A stretch of DNA of 64,000 nt from Tetramitus jugosus (lineage: Eukaryota; Heterolobosea; Eutetramitea; Acrasida; Vahlkampfiidae). Shown piece after piece: positions 1 through 9,597 of the stretch; the stretch's first letter is position 1; each line of letters starts with the position of its first letter. A program made the position numbers and the translations under genes. The stretch is taken from positions 62,001-126,000 of the forward strand of contig OW569348.1 in the NCBI GenBank assembly GCA_937625935.1, read 5' to 3'. The notes under the pieces are model-generated. The model worked only from the letters and a program-made list of their open reading frames with translations, did not search any database and was not told where the DNA came from.

Positions 1-278
1 CAAAGGCCAATGTAATTGATGTGCCAGTTCCAAAGATGACCATGGAAATTCGTGAAAGTGTGGTGAAGATGATGAAACGTAATGCAGAGAATGCAAAGGA
101 GAGAATCAGAGGTGTGAGAAGAGATGGCATGAATGCCATCAAAAAGATTAAGAATGCACCAAAGGACGATGTGTTCAAGCTAGAGAAGGAGATGCAAATT
201 GTGACAGACGAGTACATTAAGAAGATTGATGACTTGTTGGCCGCAAAGGAAAAGGAAATTTTGCAAAACTCTCAATAA
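1..278 (+). CDS. MRRF: Ribosome recycling factor, C-terminal part (5' cut by window)
   Basis: The frame is open from base 3 and ends at TAA 276-278; the gene starts left of the window. The visible ~91 residues match the last third of bacterial/mitochondrial RRF: the VPVPKMTMEIRE segment, then the long charged helix with NAKERIRGVRRDGM, and a C-terminal helix ending YIKKIDDLLAAKEKEI. RRF splits post-termination ribosomes together with EF-G. In a eukaryote it acts in mitochondria; the targeting peptide would be outside the window. The stop codon lies inside an AATAAA (274-279). I am confident of the family; organelle location is inferred. Confidence 0.9.
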   Translation, partial: KANVIDVPVPKMTMEIRESVVKMMKRNAENAKERIRGVRRDGMNAIKKIKNAPKDDVFKLEKEMQIVTDEYIKKIDDLLAAKEKEILQNSQ

Positions 279-494
279 AACAAACTCTTACCACATGTGA
301 TGCCAGTCAAAAACAGTAGTTTCCGGCGATTCATGAACCGTCGCAATAATACCATTCAACGAATCAATGCATTTTTCCGCATTTTAATTTCAAATGTCAT
401 CTGGCCATTCGTCTTGTGTTGTTGATTGAGCTCAACAGTCATAAAAACAAACGACGACGAACGACATCAACAACATCAACAATATCCACCAACA

Positions 495-1187
495 ATGTAC
501 GACAACGAAGGTGCTCTCGTTCTATCGACCAAACAAAAACGAATCCGATTGGCCATCTGTTGCTCTCTGTTCCTCGCGTTTGCATTCGTCATCTGTGTCA
601 TCATTGTCATCTTGGTGTTGTTTATTCCACGTGCTCCAACCTTGAACATCGCAGCTGGTAATGTTCAAGTCGACTCGTTCAATATACAGTACTGTCCCAG
701 TGCCGATGGAAACGACTGTTGTGCCGATATTAACACTTGTCAATTCGACGTGCTCAATGCGACAAATAGTTTGTCGTTTCATCAAGTGTTTTATGTCAAG
801 GTCCAGAATCCAAATCTTCTCTACCTGAAAGTCAATAATATTCAAGTGACAGTGACATTGGATGGTGGTGAAGTTGCGAGTGGTACGATACCTGATCAGA
901 GAGTGAAACAGAGGACGACTCAAGATTTAAAAGTGCCTGTTGACTGGGGAGCTGCCGTATTGAGTGAAAATTGGAAGAGTCTCATGTGCAAGTTGAGCGA
1001 TTCGGCGAATGCTGACAAGTCAGTGGAAGTAGGTGTGAAATTGTCCGCCAAGGTCAAGTACTTTGCTGTTCCGTTGAGAACGAGCTTCTCTACGGAGATG
1101 AGAATTATGGATTTGAAGACTCTTTGTGAAAAGATGCCCAACGGTTGTGCTATCACACCTACCTATAGGCCAACGATCTGTACATAA
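495..1187 (+). CDS. Single-pass membrane protein with LEA-2 (NDR1/HIN1-like) domain
   Basis: This is a 230-residue protein. The ATG at 495 is the first in frame after a TGA at 423-425. It has a short charged N-terminus (~17 aa), one hydrophobic segment at about residues 18-44 (ICCSLFLAFAFVICVIIVIL), and a lumenal/extracellular domain. The domain reads as LEA-2: APTLNIAAGNVQVDSFNI near the membrane, then VFYVKVQNPN, a beta pattern typical of plant NDR1/HIN1 proteins. It is Cys-rich just after the membrane (YC, CCAD, CQFD). The role is unknown; the topology suggests a type II membrane protein. AATAAA abuts the stop (1187-1192). Confidence 0.75.
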   Translation: MYDNEGALVLSTKQKRIRLAICCSLFLAFAFVICVIIVILVLFIPRAPTLNIAAGNVQVDSFNIQYCPSADGNDCCADINTCQFDVLNATNSLSFHQVFYVKVQNPNLLYLKVNNIQVTVTLDGGEVASGTIPDQRVKQRTTQDLKVPVDWGAAVLSENWKSLMCKLSDSANADKSVEVGVKLSAKVKYFAVPLRTSFSTEMRIMDLKTLCEKMPNGCAITPTYRPTICT

Positions 1188-1427
1188 TAAAAATGGAAAG
1201 CATGTGTTTTTTGAAGGTTTTCGTGTGACAGCGTTATGGCTGTATCTTGATAAATGGAAGGGATCTGTTATTCTATGCACAAAGCCAATCATTTTCCATT
1301 CCAAGCTCTGAAATCACACGTTGAAGAACCTCAATGTGCCAATACATCTGATCTGTCGTAGAACTAGAAACTTTTTTCTCCGCGTTCACTGAAATAATTG
1401 AACACACAAAACAAACAATTGAAAAAA

Positions 1428-2252
1428 ATGAAACGAAACCTTGATGGTAGGAATTGGGAGAAACAAGTTCTCGCAGAAAAGTTAAAATCACTCACTGATA
1501 AATCCAAGAACAACAAGCTTCTGTTCTCTCAGTTTGATGAAGCTTCATCTTTTCGCCCATTCGACAATAAGCGCCAAAAAAATTTCCGAAACGATGATCC
1601 CGCCAAAAATCTTTACGAAAAGTATGGTCACATGTGGAAGCGAAGTGCGCGCGACACTGAAGACAAGATTTTTGGATGGAATGGTGGCGGTCAAGACAAT
1701 CAACAACATGGTGAACAACAAGAGGAAGACGAAGAGGATGCCTTCTTCTTGGATCCCACAAAGGAAACACACAAAAAAGTGTTAGCTCAAAACCAAAAGC
1801 TTGTCAAGCAAGATTTCAAGTCTTTCCATTCCTATAGGTCATCCAACAGGCAACAAACACAAGAGCTACAGCAACAAGAACAAAAGCCAAATCAACAGCA
1901 TAAGCGCTTTGACAAACCAGGAACGAGTGATGCATCCACTCCATCGTCATCAGTGTCTTCATCTGCTGCGACAACCGTGACGAATACCTTCATGCCCTAC
2001 GACAACAAGAACTTTTGGGGTGCTGGTGGTGAGTATCAACCTCACTTTGAGAAGCGTGAAAAGGTAAAGTATGGAAGAGCGGTATGCACACCTAAATATG
2101 CTGAAATGGTAGCTCTGGATCCAAAGAATTGGAGGAGCAATGTCAACTTTTTACCGATCCCGAACAGCAAGAACAAGTTTCTTCAAGTGATTGCAAAGAA
2201 GAAGCGAAAAATGGCTCAACAAAAGAATCAGCAATCAACAAATAGAAAATAA
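1428..2252 (+). CDS. Hypothetical protein, Gln-rich middle, conserved-looking C-terminus
   Basis: This is a 274-residue protein from the first in-frame ATG (1428). I do not recognise it. The N-terminal 60 residues are basic, followed by a Trp/Arg segment (KYGHMWKRSA). The middle (about residues 100-190) is rich in Gln, Ser and acidic residues and is probably disordered. The C-terminal 70 residues look folded: PYDNKNFWGAGGEYQPHF, then KYGRAVCTPKYAEMVALDP and a very basic KKKRK tail that could serve as a nuclear signal. The stop (2250-2252) sits inside AATAAA (2248-2253). Nuclear location is a guess. Confidence 0.6.
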   Translation: MKRNLDGRNWEKQVLAEKLKSLTDKSKNNKLLFSQFDEASSFRPFDNKRQKNFRNDDPAKNLYEKYGHMWKRSARDTEDKIFGWNGGGQDNQQHGEQQEEDEEDAFFLDPTKETHKKVLAQNQKLVKQDFKSFHSYRSSNRQQTQELQQQEQKPNQQHKRFDKPGTSDASTPSSSVSSSAATTVTNTFMPYDNKNFWGAGGEYQPHFEKREKVKYGRAVCTPKYAEMVALDPKNWRSNVNFLPIPNSKNKFLQVIAKKKRKMAQQKNQQSTNRK

Positions 2253-2466
2253 ATATTTATTTGCCATCGACTCTCATACTTTTCGAAGTCTTTTGTGAAC
2301 ATGAAAATACAAAGGTTATTTTGTAATGATTTTTCTTGATGGAACTTGAAGTGAACAGTAGATCTGTCAGGAGCGGAGTAATCAACCTGTCAGCAGTTGG
2401 CATGATCAGAAGTGTTCGGAGTCATGAAACAACAATCAACTCACAGCTCAAGAAAACAATCAGAGA

Positions 2467-4536
2467 ATGCACACGGAAGAGGAAGAGATTGCTCCATCAC
2501 ACGAGTACGTGATACTCATGTTACCCAACGACATCAAGAGAGAAATTTTGAGTTTTATGCCCAGTCTGAGCCTGAATCGCTTCCAGAATGGATTCTTGAA
2601 CAGAAACGCACTGTTTCCTCCTGATCCTTGCATTACACCGGCAGCCGAGATGGAAACGATCATGTCTCCAGCCAATTATTCTGTAAATTATCACCGGCTC
2701 ATTCGCTTATTGTACGGCTACTTTGCTGATGAATCTGCTCTGTTGTTGGATGACCAAAGCCAAAAAGAAGAAGGAACAGCAGCAGTACCTCGTCGTCAAA
2801 AGAACTTTTTTCTCATCTTTCCGAGTATTGATCTCACAGTCTACAATGGCAAGGGAGACTTCATGACCATTTTCACCGATGAATACGTGCAACGAGTGGT
2901 TCCATGGTACCAGATCAAGAGTCTCACTGTAGCACCAGGTCATCACCAACATCATGAACGTCTCACAAGTCATTGCTTGGGCAGGAGGCGATCCGATAGC
3001 AATACTTGGCCCATCTTCCCTCATCTCCATCACTTGTCACTGCTCGGCAATGCTAATGTCAATGATCAGATTATTGATTCAATCATTTACCAGTTTCCCA
3101 ATCTGAAACATGTGAATATATCAGGTACTGGATGTTCCTATCGTTCGGTTGTCAGCTTGTTGCAACTCAACAGATACAAATCTGTTCAATCAAATGCTAT
3201 ATGGGGCATGTCCGTCAAGGAGCATCACATGGAAGAGTTGTTGTTGTTGAATGAGGACTCAACAATCGAAACCTCCTCGGTCAGTTCAGGTCCGCACTAC
3301 TCACTGTTGAATGAACAACAGCAGGAACCTATTTTGACAGATCTAGAGTTGCACAGAAATCAAGTTGGAGGTGGAGTCGCTCACATCTTGAACAAGTTCC
3401 GCAATTTGAAAACGTTGAGAATAGGTCATAACCAATTAACGGATCTCGATTTGGAAAAGGCCACAGTTGTAGAGCCGCGTGACGACAAGAATTCTCTGAA
3501 ATTGTTGGACTTGGGAGAAAATGGATCAATTGGAGATCGAGGCATTGAAATGATCATGGCATCTCCCATCTTCCTCAATCTGACTTCTCTGAGTGTGGCA
3601 GAGTGCTCAATCTCTGACTCATCTGTTGGGCTGTTGCTCTCTGGATTGAAGAAATTGAAGAGAATAGACATCTCGAGCAACGAACTTCTCACGTACAAGA
3701 GTATTTTGGAGTTGGACAATTGCCACAATCGAAATCTTTCTTATTTCAATGCTTCTTGCAATCCCAACATTTTCGCCAACACTCACCACATTCCAGATAT
3801 TGCGAAGAGCATGTTTAACATTCAAATTGAGCAATACATTCTACTCGGAAGTGAATTGGACGATAATTTGTTTATCGAGCTCAATAGACTCAGTTCTCTT
3901 CATAATAACAAGAAACTCCAAATTGGACAATTGCACTTGGACGATAACCCTGGTTTGACAATTAGAGGAGTATCTGAATTGTTGAATGTGTGTGATCCAT
4001 CAAGTTTGAGTAGTTTGCTGTTAGATGGTTGCAAGGATGCCCTGACACCCGATGACATGATTTCAACCCAAATGATTGCTCGACAATTTAATTCAATGAC
4101 CAGACTAAGTCACCTGGATCTAACAAGAGTCAGAGGATGTACCGACGAGTTCGCGACATTGATCATTCTGAATAATCACAAGCTAAAAGCTCTAGGAATG
4201 TCACACACAAGAGTGGGAGACGCTTTCCTTAGAGCATTGGCACATCTGGAACGACAAAGCTCTCAATCACTATCGCTCGATCGCCTCAATCTAAAGTTCA
4301 ACAGAAAGATCACATCTGACGCTGTCTGTGATCTCATTCAATCTAACCGAACGCTAAATCTCATTGATATCGAAGGTATGATGATGGATCAGGATGTTCT
4401 AGAAACCTTGAGTGAAAACCAGAACGAGAATCGGTTTGTCACAATCGATGGCTCAGTCAAGTTCGAAACAGCACAAACATTCAGACAACTGATTGAGAAC
4501 AACTTTTGCTTCCGCAGATGCAGTATCTTTTATTAA
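2467..4536 (+). CDS. Leucine-rich-repeat protein with F-box-like N-terminus
   Basis: This is a 689-residue intronless protein. The start ATG 2467 precedes an acidic stretch. Residues ~18-60 (MLPNDIKREILSFMPSLSL) resemble a weak F-box. From ~residue 165 to the end there are irregular RNI/AMN1-type leucine-rich repeats, for example LHHLSLLGNANVNDQIID, NLKTLRIGHNQLTDLDL and LKLLDLGENGSIGDRGIE. If the F-box is real, it would be a substrate receptor for the SCF complex built on the CUL1 encoded at 16684-18969. It converges on TMEM220 with a 48-bp gap. LRR assignment is firm, F-box tentative. Confidence 0.75.
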   Translation: MHTEEEEIAPSHEYVILMLPNDIKREILSFMPSLSLNRFQNGFLNRNALFPPDPCITPAAEMETIMSPANYSVNYHRLIRLLYGYFADESALLLDDQSQKEEGTAAVPRRQKNFFLIFPSIDLTVYNGKGDFMTIFTDEYVQRVVPWYQIKSLTVAPGHHQHHERLTSHCLGRRRSDSNTWPIFPHLHHLSLLGNANVNDQIIDSIIYQFPNLKHVNISGTGCSYRSVVSLLQLNRYKSVQSNAIWGMSVKEHHMEELLLLNEDSTIETSSVSSGPHYSLLNEQQQEPILTDLELHRNQVGGGVAHILNKFRNLKTLRIGHNQLTDLDLEKATVVEPRDDKNSLKLLDLGENGSIGDRGIEMIMASPIFLNLTSLSVAECSISDSSVGLLLSGLKKLKRIDISSNELLTYKSILELDNCHNRNLSYFNASCNPNIFANTHHIPDIAKSMFNIQIEQYILLGSELDDNLFIELNRLSSLHNNKKLQIGQLHLDDNPGLTIRGVSELLNVCDPSSLSSLLLDGCKDALTPDDMISTQMIARQFNSMTRLSHLDLTRVRGCTDEFATLIILNNHKLKALGMSHTRVGDAFLRALAHLERQSSQSLSLDRLNLKFNRKITSDAVCDLIQSNRTLNLIDIEGMMMDQDVLETLSENQNENRFVTIDGSVKFETAQTFRQLIENNFCFRRCSIFY

Positions 4537-4584
4537 GAATAAAAAATGCATTCAACTTTCAAGCATTACTTTACAATTCCTTTG

Positions 4585-5013
4585 TTAAAGTGCCTCTTCA
4601 ACTATCATTTTTGGCGCACGATACGCAGTGACACACAATGAAAGTGCAATTCCAAGAGCTCCAAAAGCAATCAGAGGACTAGCCTTTGTTCTCTTTGAAC
4701 ACAACAGCATCCAGCCAATCACAATCAATAGACCCAAATTTTCTCTGCCATACTCTGTCGAGCTGTCAAACGTCATCTGAGCCACAAGGCGCGAAACCAA
4801 AAAGAGTGAGCAGAGAGCGGCGACCAGCAAACTGCTGATACGAGATTTCCCGTCCGCTACCGAGAACACGACTCTGCCAAAGCACGAAACACCTGCGAGC
4901 AAATAAACAGACAACCACAGTAGCATATCGTTGTCATTCAATTGAAGATATGCAGCATAGGCAAAGAAACCTGTCATGACAATATTGGCCAAGGATAGAA
5001 CGTTCATGGTCAT
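4585..5013 (-). CDS. TMEM220: TMEM220-family membrane protein
   Basis: This is a 142-residue protein starting at the first ATG of the frame (5011-5013); a longer reading would need a GTG start. Four or five hydrophobic segments span nearly the whole chain. Two stretches match vertebrate TMEM220 closely: FAYAAYLQLNDNDMLLWLSV near the N-terminus and GRENLGLLIVIGWMLLC near the C-terminus. The function of the family is unknown. It is transcribed divergently from the CXorf65-like gene across a 339-bp spacer. Confidence 0.8.
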   Translation of the reverse strand: MTMNVLSLANIVMTGFFAYAAYLQLNDNDMLLWLSVYLLAGVSCFGRVVFSVADGKSRISSLLVAALCSLFLVSRLVAQMTFDSSTEYGRENLGLLIVIGWMLLCSKRTKASPLIAFGALGIALSLCVTAYRAPKMIVEEAL

Positions 5014-5352
5014 AATATGTGAGTTCTGGTAGTGAGTGAGTGATGGGTAGTCGTTGTTTTTTAGTGAGTTGGTTTTGGTTGGTGGTTTTTTGTGAGGGAT
5101 TTTCACCAGGCGGGATTTTATGATTCAGTCCAGATTTGGTTTGACAGCCAAGCACACCACAACTAGTTTCAATGGAAGTGTGAAACAGAGTAGAAATGGA
5201 CGGATAATGGAGTGTATATGATTGTTTGAATCTCCAGTTGTCTACTTGGTTTGGTTGCCCAACAATAGAGATGAAACATGCAGTTCAGGGGTCCCCTGAA
5301 CAATCTACGATAAAACGCCAAAAACGAAGACACACATTTTCCTTGACATCAA
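5014..5352. other. Divergent intergenic region TMEM220 / CXorf65-like
   Basis: This 339-bp spacer lies between two divergent start codons and presumably holds both promoters. It contains the 19-bp odd palindrome annotated separately and an E2F-like ACGCCAAAAACG at 5315-5326. No ORF with an ATG and more than 60 codons is supported here. Confidence 0.6.
5283..5301. promoter_or_regulatory. 19-bp perfect odd palindrome, candidate protein-binding site
   Basis: GTTCAGGGGTCCCCTGAAC has 9-bp arms around a single central T. It lies 52 bp upstream of the CXorf65-like ATG within a divergent promoter. The perfect dyad suggests a homodimer site or a cruciform, but no factor is known. Confidence 0.4.
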
Positions 5353-5781
5353 ATGTATTTCTATGTTACTAGATTTCCAGGTGATCCCAATGTGGCTATG
5401 TTCAACAGTCATTGTCAAAATGTGATCTTACTGGACAAGATGAAACAGAGCTTGAATTTGATCGAGTTTGATATCATTGACTTGATCAATGTTCAAACAA
5501 AGGAGTGCTACATGCTTCAGACTAACCAAACGGGGTATGCAAACGAGGTATTGAATACAGGTGGAGAATACCTAGTGTGCAGCGTCAAGTATGAGAGAAC
5601 AAAAGTTGACGAAGAAGAGCTAAAGAAGAAGAAGAAGAAGCTACCAGACACCGTTGTTGACGGTTATGAGGTAAAGATTGTGTTTGAGTCTGCTGATTTA
5701 CTTCACCCTGACTCGATCGACTTCTCAAAGATCGTGCCCTACAATCCCACGGGAAGAAAGAGCAGAAGCAACAAGAAGTGA
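5353..5781 (+). CDS. CXorf65/C22orf15-like protein
   Basis: This is a 142-residue protein with ATG 5353. The first ~80 residues match the CXorf65 family pattern: an N-terminal beta strand (YFYVTRFPGDPNVAMFN), a hydrophobic ILLDKMK helix, then DIIDLINVQTKECYMLQ and GYANEVLNTGGEYLVCSVKY. The family looks ubiquitin-like in layout and is found mainly in ciliated eukaryotes; its function is unknown. A Lys run (residues ~92-97) and a basic C-terminus follow. Assignment is by remembered motif similarity, so moderate. Confidence 0.6.
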   Translation: MYFYVTRFPGDPNVAMFNSHCQNVILLDKMKQSLNLIEFDIIDLINVQTKECYMLQTNQTGYANEVLNTGGEYLVCSVKYERTKVDEEELKKKKKKLPDTVVDGYEVKIVFESADLLHPDSIDFSKIVPYNPTGRKSRSNKK

Positions 5782-6043
5782 ACGGAGAAATATCAGCTAT
5801 TCTTGGTGCAATTTTTCAGATTCTGCGAAAAAGTGAAAGTTCCTCCATCACAATAAAAACGCGGACAGCTGAACACTTTATCAAAAGGCAAATAAAAAAA
5901 ATTGTCATAAAACACAACAACAACGAAAATCGCTTTTTTTTCGATTGCTGTCTGTTTATGATCTTTTAGCGCTAAAACAACAACAACCAACAAACCAACG
6001 AAATAATATAAAAAAACGATAATTGTGAATACAGAAAAACATC

Positions 6044-8520
6044 ATGTCCATTTTCTACAAATTCAAAGCAGCAAAAAATTATGATACCATCAGCTTTGAT
6101 GGCGCAACCAGTGGTCTCATTCTATCATCACTCAAATCTGCAATTTTACAACAGAAAAAAGTCAAGAGCTCTGATTTTGACCTTGTGATCGAAAATGCTC
6201 AAACAGGTATGTTGACAAACACACTAGTTTTTTTTTGGTATACACAAAACACATTGACTCACACTTTTATTTTTTTATTCCATCTCAATAGGCTCTATTT
6301 ATCAAGAAAGTGAAATTGTTCCCAAGAACACATCAGTCATTGTCAAGCGTGTTCCAGCAGCCAGTAAACCACTTGGTAGTCAACAACAAGCAGCATTGAA
6401 CGCTGCCAATGCCAGTGGATCTATGCCTCCGAAACCAAGGTCATTTACACTGATCAACAATCACAACAATAACTCCTCTTCTGGTGGTGGTGGTGGTGGT
6501 GCAATGGGCGCAAGTGGAGGTGGTGGTGGCGAAGGAGATGATGAAGATTCGAGATTGAATGCAATGATGTACGGTGGAATGAACGATTGGATTCCAGAGA
6601 CTCAAAAATCAATGATTATTCAATCAAATTTCAACAAAATGATACCGAACAAACCACCTCCATCCAACTACCTGTGTCATCGTTGTGGAAAACCAGGTCA
6701 CTATATTCAGAATTGTCCAACGAATGGAGATCCTCGATTCAATATTGCGAGAGGCACCAATGGTATTCCAACGAGCATGTTGAAGCGAGTGGAGGGACCA
6801 GGTGGCACAGAAAAGGGTGTCCTAAAGACAAAGGGAGGTGATTATGTCGTGATGCAGGCAAGTGAGAGTGATTTCGAGAAGGCACTGTCTGGTGATAAGT
6901 TGTCTGCAGTTGACGCTGTTGCTCAGACACCAAAGATTTTATTGTGCAATATTTGTGGTAAAATTATGGAGAATGCTGTTACGATTCCATGTTGTAAGAC
7001 CAATTTTTGTGATTCATGTATGTAATTGACTATTTTTTAGCATGTGTGAGATGTTTTGGTGTTTTTCGTTTGATTTGAATAATATATTGACTCATTTGTT
7101 GCTTTTTCACATCTACTTAGGTATCACTCATAAGCTGATTGATGAAACTCGCCGTGTGTGCCCAGTTTGCGAGACACCAAACGTTCTATTGGATGAAATC
7201 AAGGCCAACAAACTGATTCGAAATGCAGTTGACGAATGGAAGATGAATGGCTCCATTTCTAATCCTGCTGTGCTTCAGTTAATGCGAGAATCCAACGCAT
7301 CTGAACAAAAAAAGGACGAAGATCAATCCATGACAGATATTCCAGGAGATTCCTCTGCTGCAATCCAACAACAGTCAAATGTGGTACCTAATGGACAGGA
7401 GACATTTGGTCAACCAATTCCTACCGGAGAAATCGATGTCGATCGATACCAAAATAAGCCATCTCAACAGCGTTCATACAAAGGAAAAGATCAGCAAAAG
7501 AGAAAGAGAGGCAACGGCGGTGCTGGTAGCAGAGACTCCCACCAGGACTATCAACCTGACTCCAAACGCAGAAGATCGAGCCCTGATGATAGAAAATACA
7601 GAGATGATGACTATAGAAGAGGACGGTCACCAGAATCTGCGAGAAGAGATGATCGCAGCGGTCGATCTTCCAGAAAAGATGGCTACAATGATGATGAGAG
7701 AAGAGGAGACAAGTATGCTGACAAATCCTCATCTAGAGGAGACAGACATAGAGAAAGATCACCATATGAAGACAGATATTATAGTCGTGACAGGTATGAT
7801 GATAGATATTCTTCTAGTAGATATAGGGACGATAGATCGAGAGTCGATGAAAGAAGAAGCGATAGAAGAGATGACAGAAGAGACGAGAGAAAGGATGAGA
7901 GAAAGAGTGATCGAAGAGACGATACAAGAGATGAGGAAAGAAGAGATAGAAGAAGAGATGACGCCAAAGACGAGAGAGGAGGAAATGATGATCACAGAAG
8001 TGAAAGGAGAAGCGAGCACAAGGATGAAGAAAGAAAAAGTGAAGAAAAACCGGAAGAGCGAAAGGAAGTTAGATTATCATCATCCTCCTCTGATCAAAAA
8101 GAAGTCCAAAAATTGCCTTCACCTGAAAGTAGAGATGAACGCCGTAGAGACTCCTCTCGCGACAATGGCAATAGAGGTAGTAAAGGTGGTGATAAAGCCT
8201 CTTCTTCCAATGAAAGTCGCCAATCGGACAAGAGGGGCGATAACAAACAGAGGGCATCCAAATCCGATCGAGGTGAAAGTTCATTCATCATCCGAACTGA
8301 TGCCAGTAGATCTTCATCTTCTAATTCTCGTCGCGTTGTAGAAGTCATGGACAAGAATACCCCTAAATCTAACAGCAAGAACAACAGAAGAAACAGAGGA
8401 GGAAATGCAAACACCGACCAGAGCACCAACAATAAAAACGAGATCACCAGAAAAGTGTTTGTTGTACAGGATGGTAGCAATGGTGGTGGTAACAACAACA
8501 AGAAGGGTAGAAGACACTGA
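6044..8520 (+). CDS. RBBP6: RBBP6/Mpe1 homologue: DWNN, zinc knuckle, RING, RS-like tail
   Basis: There are three exons: 6044-6206, 6292-7017 and 7121-8520, with introns of 85 and 103 nt (donors GTATGT). Splicing yields 762 residues. The DWNN ubiquitin-like domain covers 1-76 (SIFYKFKAAKNYDTISFDG; exon 2 restores VPKNTSVIVKRVP). A CCHC knuckle lies at ~185-198 (CHRCGKPGHYIQNC). A RING begins at ~271 (CNICGKIMENAVTIPCC) and is completed after intron 2 by CITHKLIDETRRVCPVC. Residues ~400-650 are a low-complexity Arg/Asp/Ser/Glu tail. In yeast and human this protein belongs to the pre-mRNA cleavage and polyadenylation factor and acts as an E3 ligase. The full domain order makes the call secure. 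Confidence 0.93.
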
Positions 8521-8825
8521 AGATGCATTGGAACTCCAAAGGTATAGTATGATACAAACAAGGCAATCAATATTTTGTAAATAAAAAATTTTTCGCCCTA
8601 AAAAATCGAGTGGCCAACTCCTGGAGAAACAATTTTTTGGTCTATCAAAGAGTCATAGCCAAGCTCCCAAGATAACAGGAATTCTCAAACTCACTCTATC
8701 ACCTGTGCAATAGTAAGCACCTGTATCAATTCTTGATAAATAAAAAGCGAGAAACCAGTTATTGTTTTTGTTGCTTGATACAACCATTATTCGCTACCAG
8801 GTGTCGTCAACTACGCATTTATTTC
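8521..8825. other. Intergenic, 305 bp
   Basis: It holds the RBBP6 3' end, with an AATAAA at 8580-8585 about 60 bp after the stop, and the promoter of the next gene. I see no further gene, repeat or structure. Confidence 0.5.
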
Positions 8826-9362
8826 ATGACTGACAGCTGTAGTTACGAAAATTCATTCGAGAATGGCGATGGAGAGTCGGTCAGGGAACCAAGAAACGAA
8901 TCGTCACACTCCGAAACACCAGTCAACCAGAACACCAGAAGTTCGAGCGTTGATACAGTAAAGTCAATCAGGATTCGGGTAAAATCTCTGAAAACTACTC
9001 CAGATACACCTAGTACTTCGTGTTGGTCACCTTTCAGTAGTATGGATTCTTCCTCGTTGTCAAACGGATCTCTCGGATCTGTTACGTCGGTTGGTCAATT
9101 CATATCTAGTTCCTCCTCGAATCACACATTTAGTCCCAGTCACATCAAGCGTTTTGGAGGAGTTCTCACTCCTTCACCACACTCGCGACTCGATAGAGTT
9201 TCTAGGAAAGAGAAACTTCGTAAGAAGATGACGAGAATGAAGCCAAATGTCATGGTTTCCAAAGTGAAGGAAAGAATGAACGACTTCTTTGAAACTGTAG
9301 AAGACTTGGTCAAGTACAGATTCACTTTGCGAGCAGCCACATCCCCCACATCCAATACCTAA
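8826..9362 (+). CDS. Hypothetical Ser-rich basic protein
   Basis: This is a 178-residue protein starting at the only sensible ATG (8826); upstream codons need a TTG start. The first ~110 residues are Ser/Thr/Asn-rich and probably disordered, with several SP/TP sites (DTPSTSCWSP, LTPSPHS). The C-terminal 55 residues are strongly basic and likely helical (RKEKLRKKMTRMKP, KVKERMNDFFETVEDLVKY). I recognise no family. The SP/TP density suggests a possible CDK/MAPK substrate, which is inference. Confidence 0.5.
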   Translation: MTDSCSYENSFENGDGESVREPRNESSHSETPVNQNTRSSSVDTVKSIRIRVKSLKTTPDTPSTSCWSPFSSMDSSSLSNGSLGSVTSVGQFISSSSSNHTFSPSHIKRFGGVLTPSPHSRLDRVSRKEKLRKKMTRMKPNVMVSKVKERMNDFFETVEDLVKYRFTLRAATSPTSNT

Positions 9363-9597
9363 GAATTATTCCGCGAAAGATTTTTGAGGCGCCTACAACT
9401 GTTGTAAGAAACATCATCTGTCAAAACGTGCACCTGTCACTTGACCATGATGGCCCATATTTTTTGTCCCGATTCGTTGCATCGTTCTCTGGCCCATCTT
9501 CTGCTCAGCATCACCTAAAACCGACTCTTCTAGTGCAGCAAAACAAACAAACAAACAACACCAACATCACCTACTCCTCACTCGTGTGATCACACAG

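Noticed and set aside
5014-5155. N-terminal extension of TMEM220 to a GTG at 5106
   Set aside because: Eukaryotic start is expected at ATG; the ATG at 5013 gives the family length.
7379-8570. Several long alternative frames over the RBBP6 tail
   Set aside because: The GA-rich repeated Arg/Asp/Ser codons keep all frames open; only the frame joined to the RING exon makes sense.
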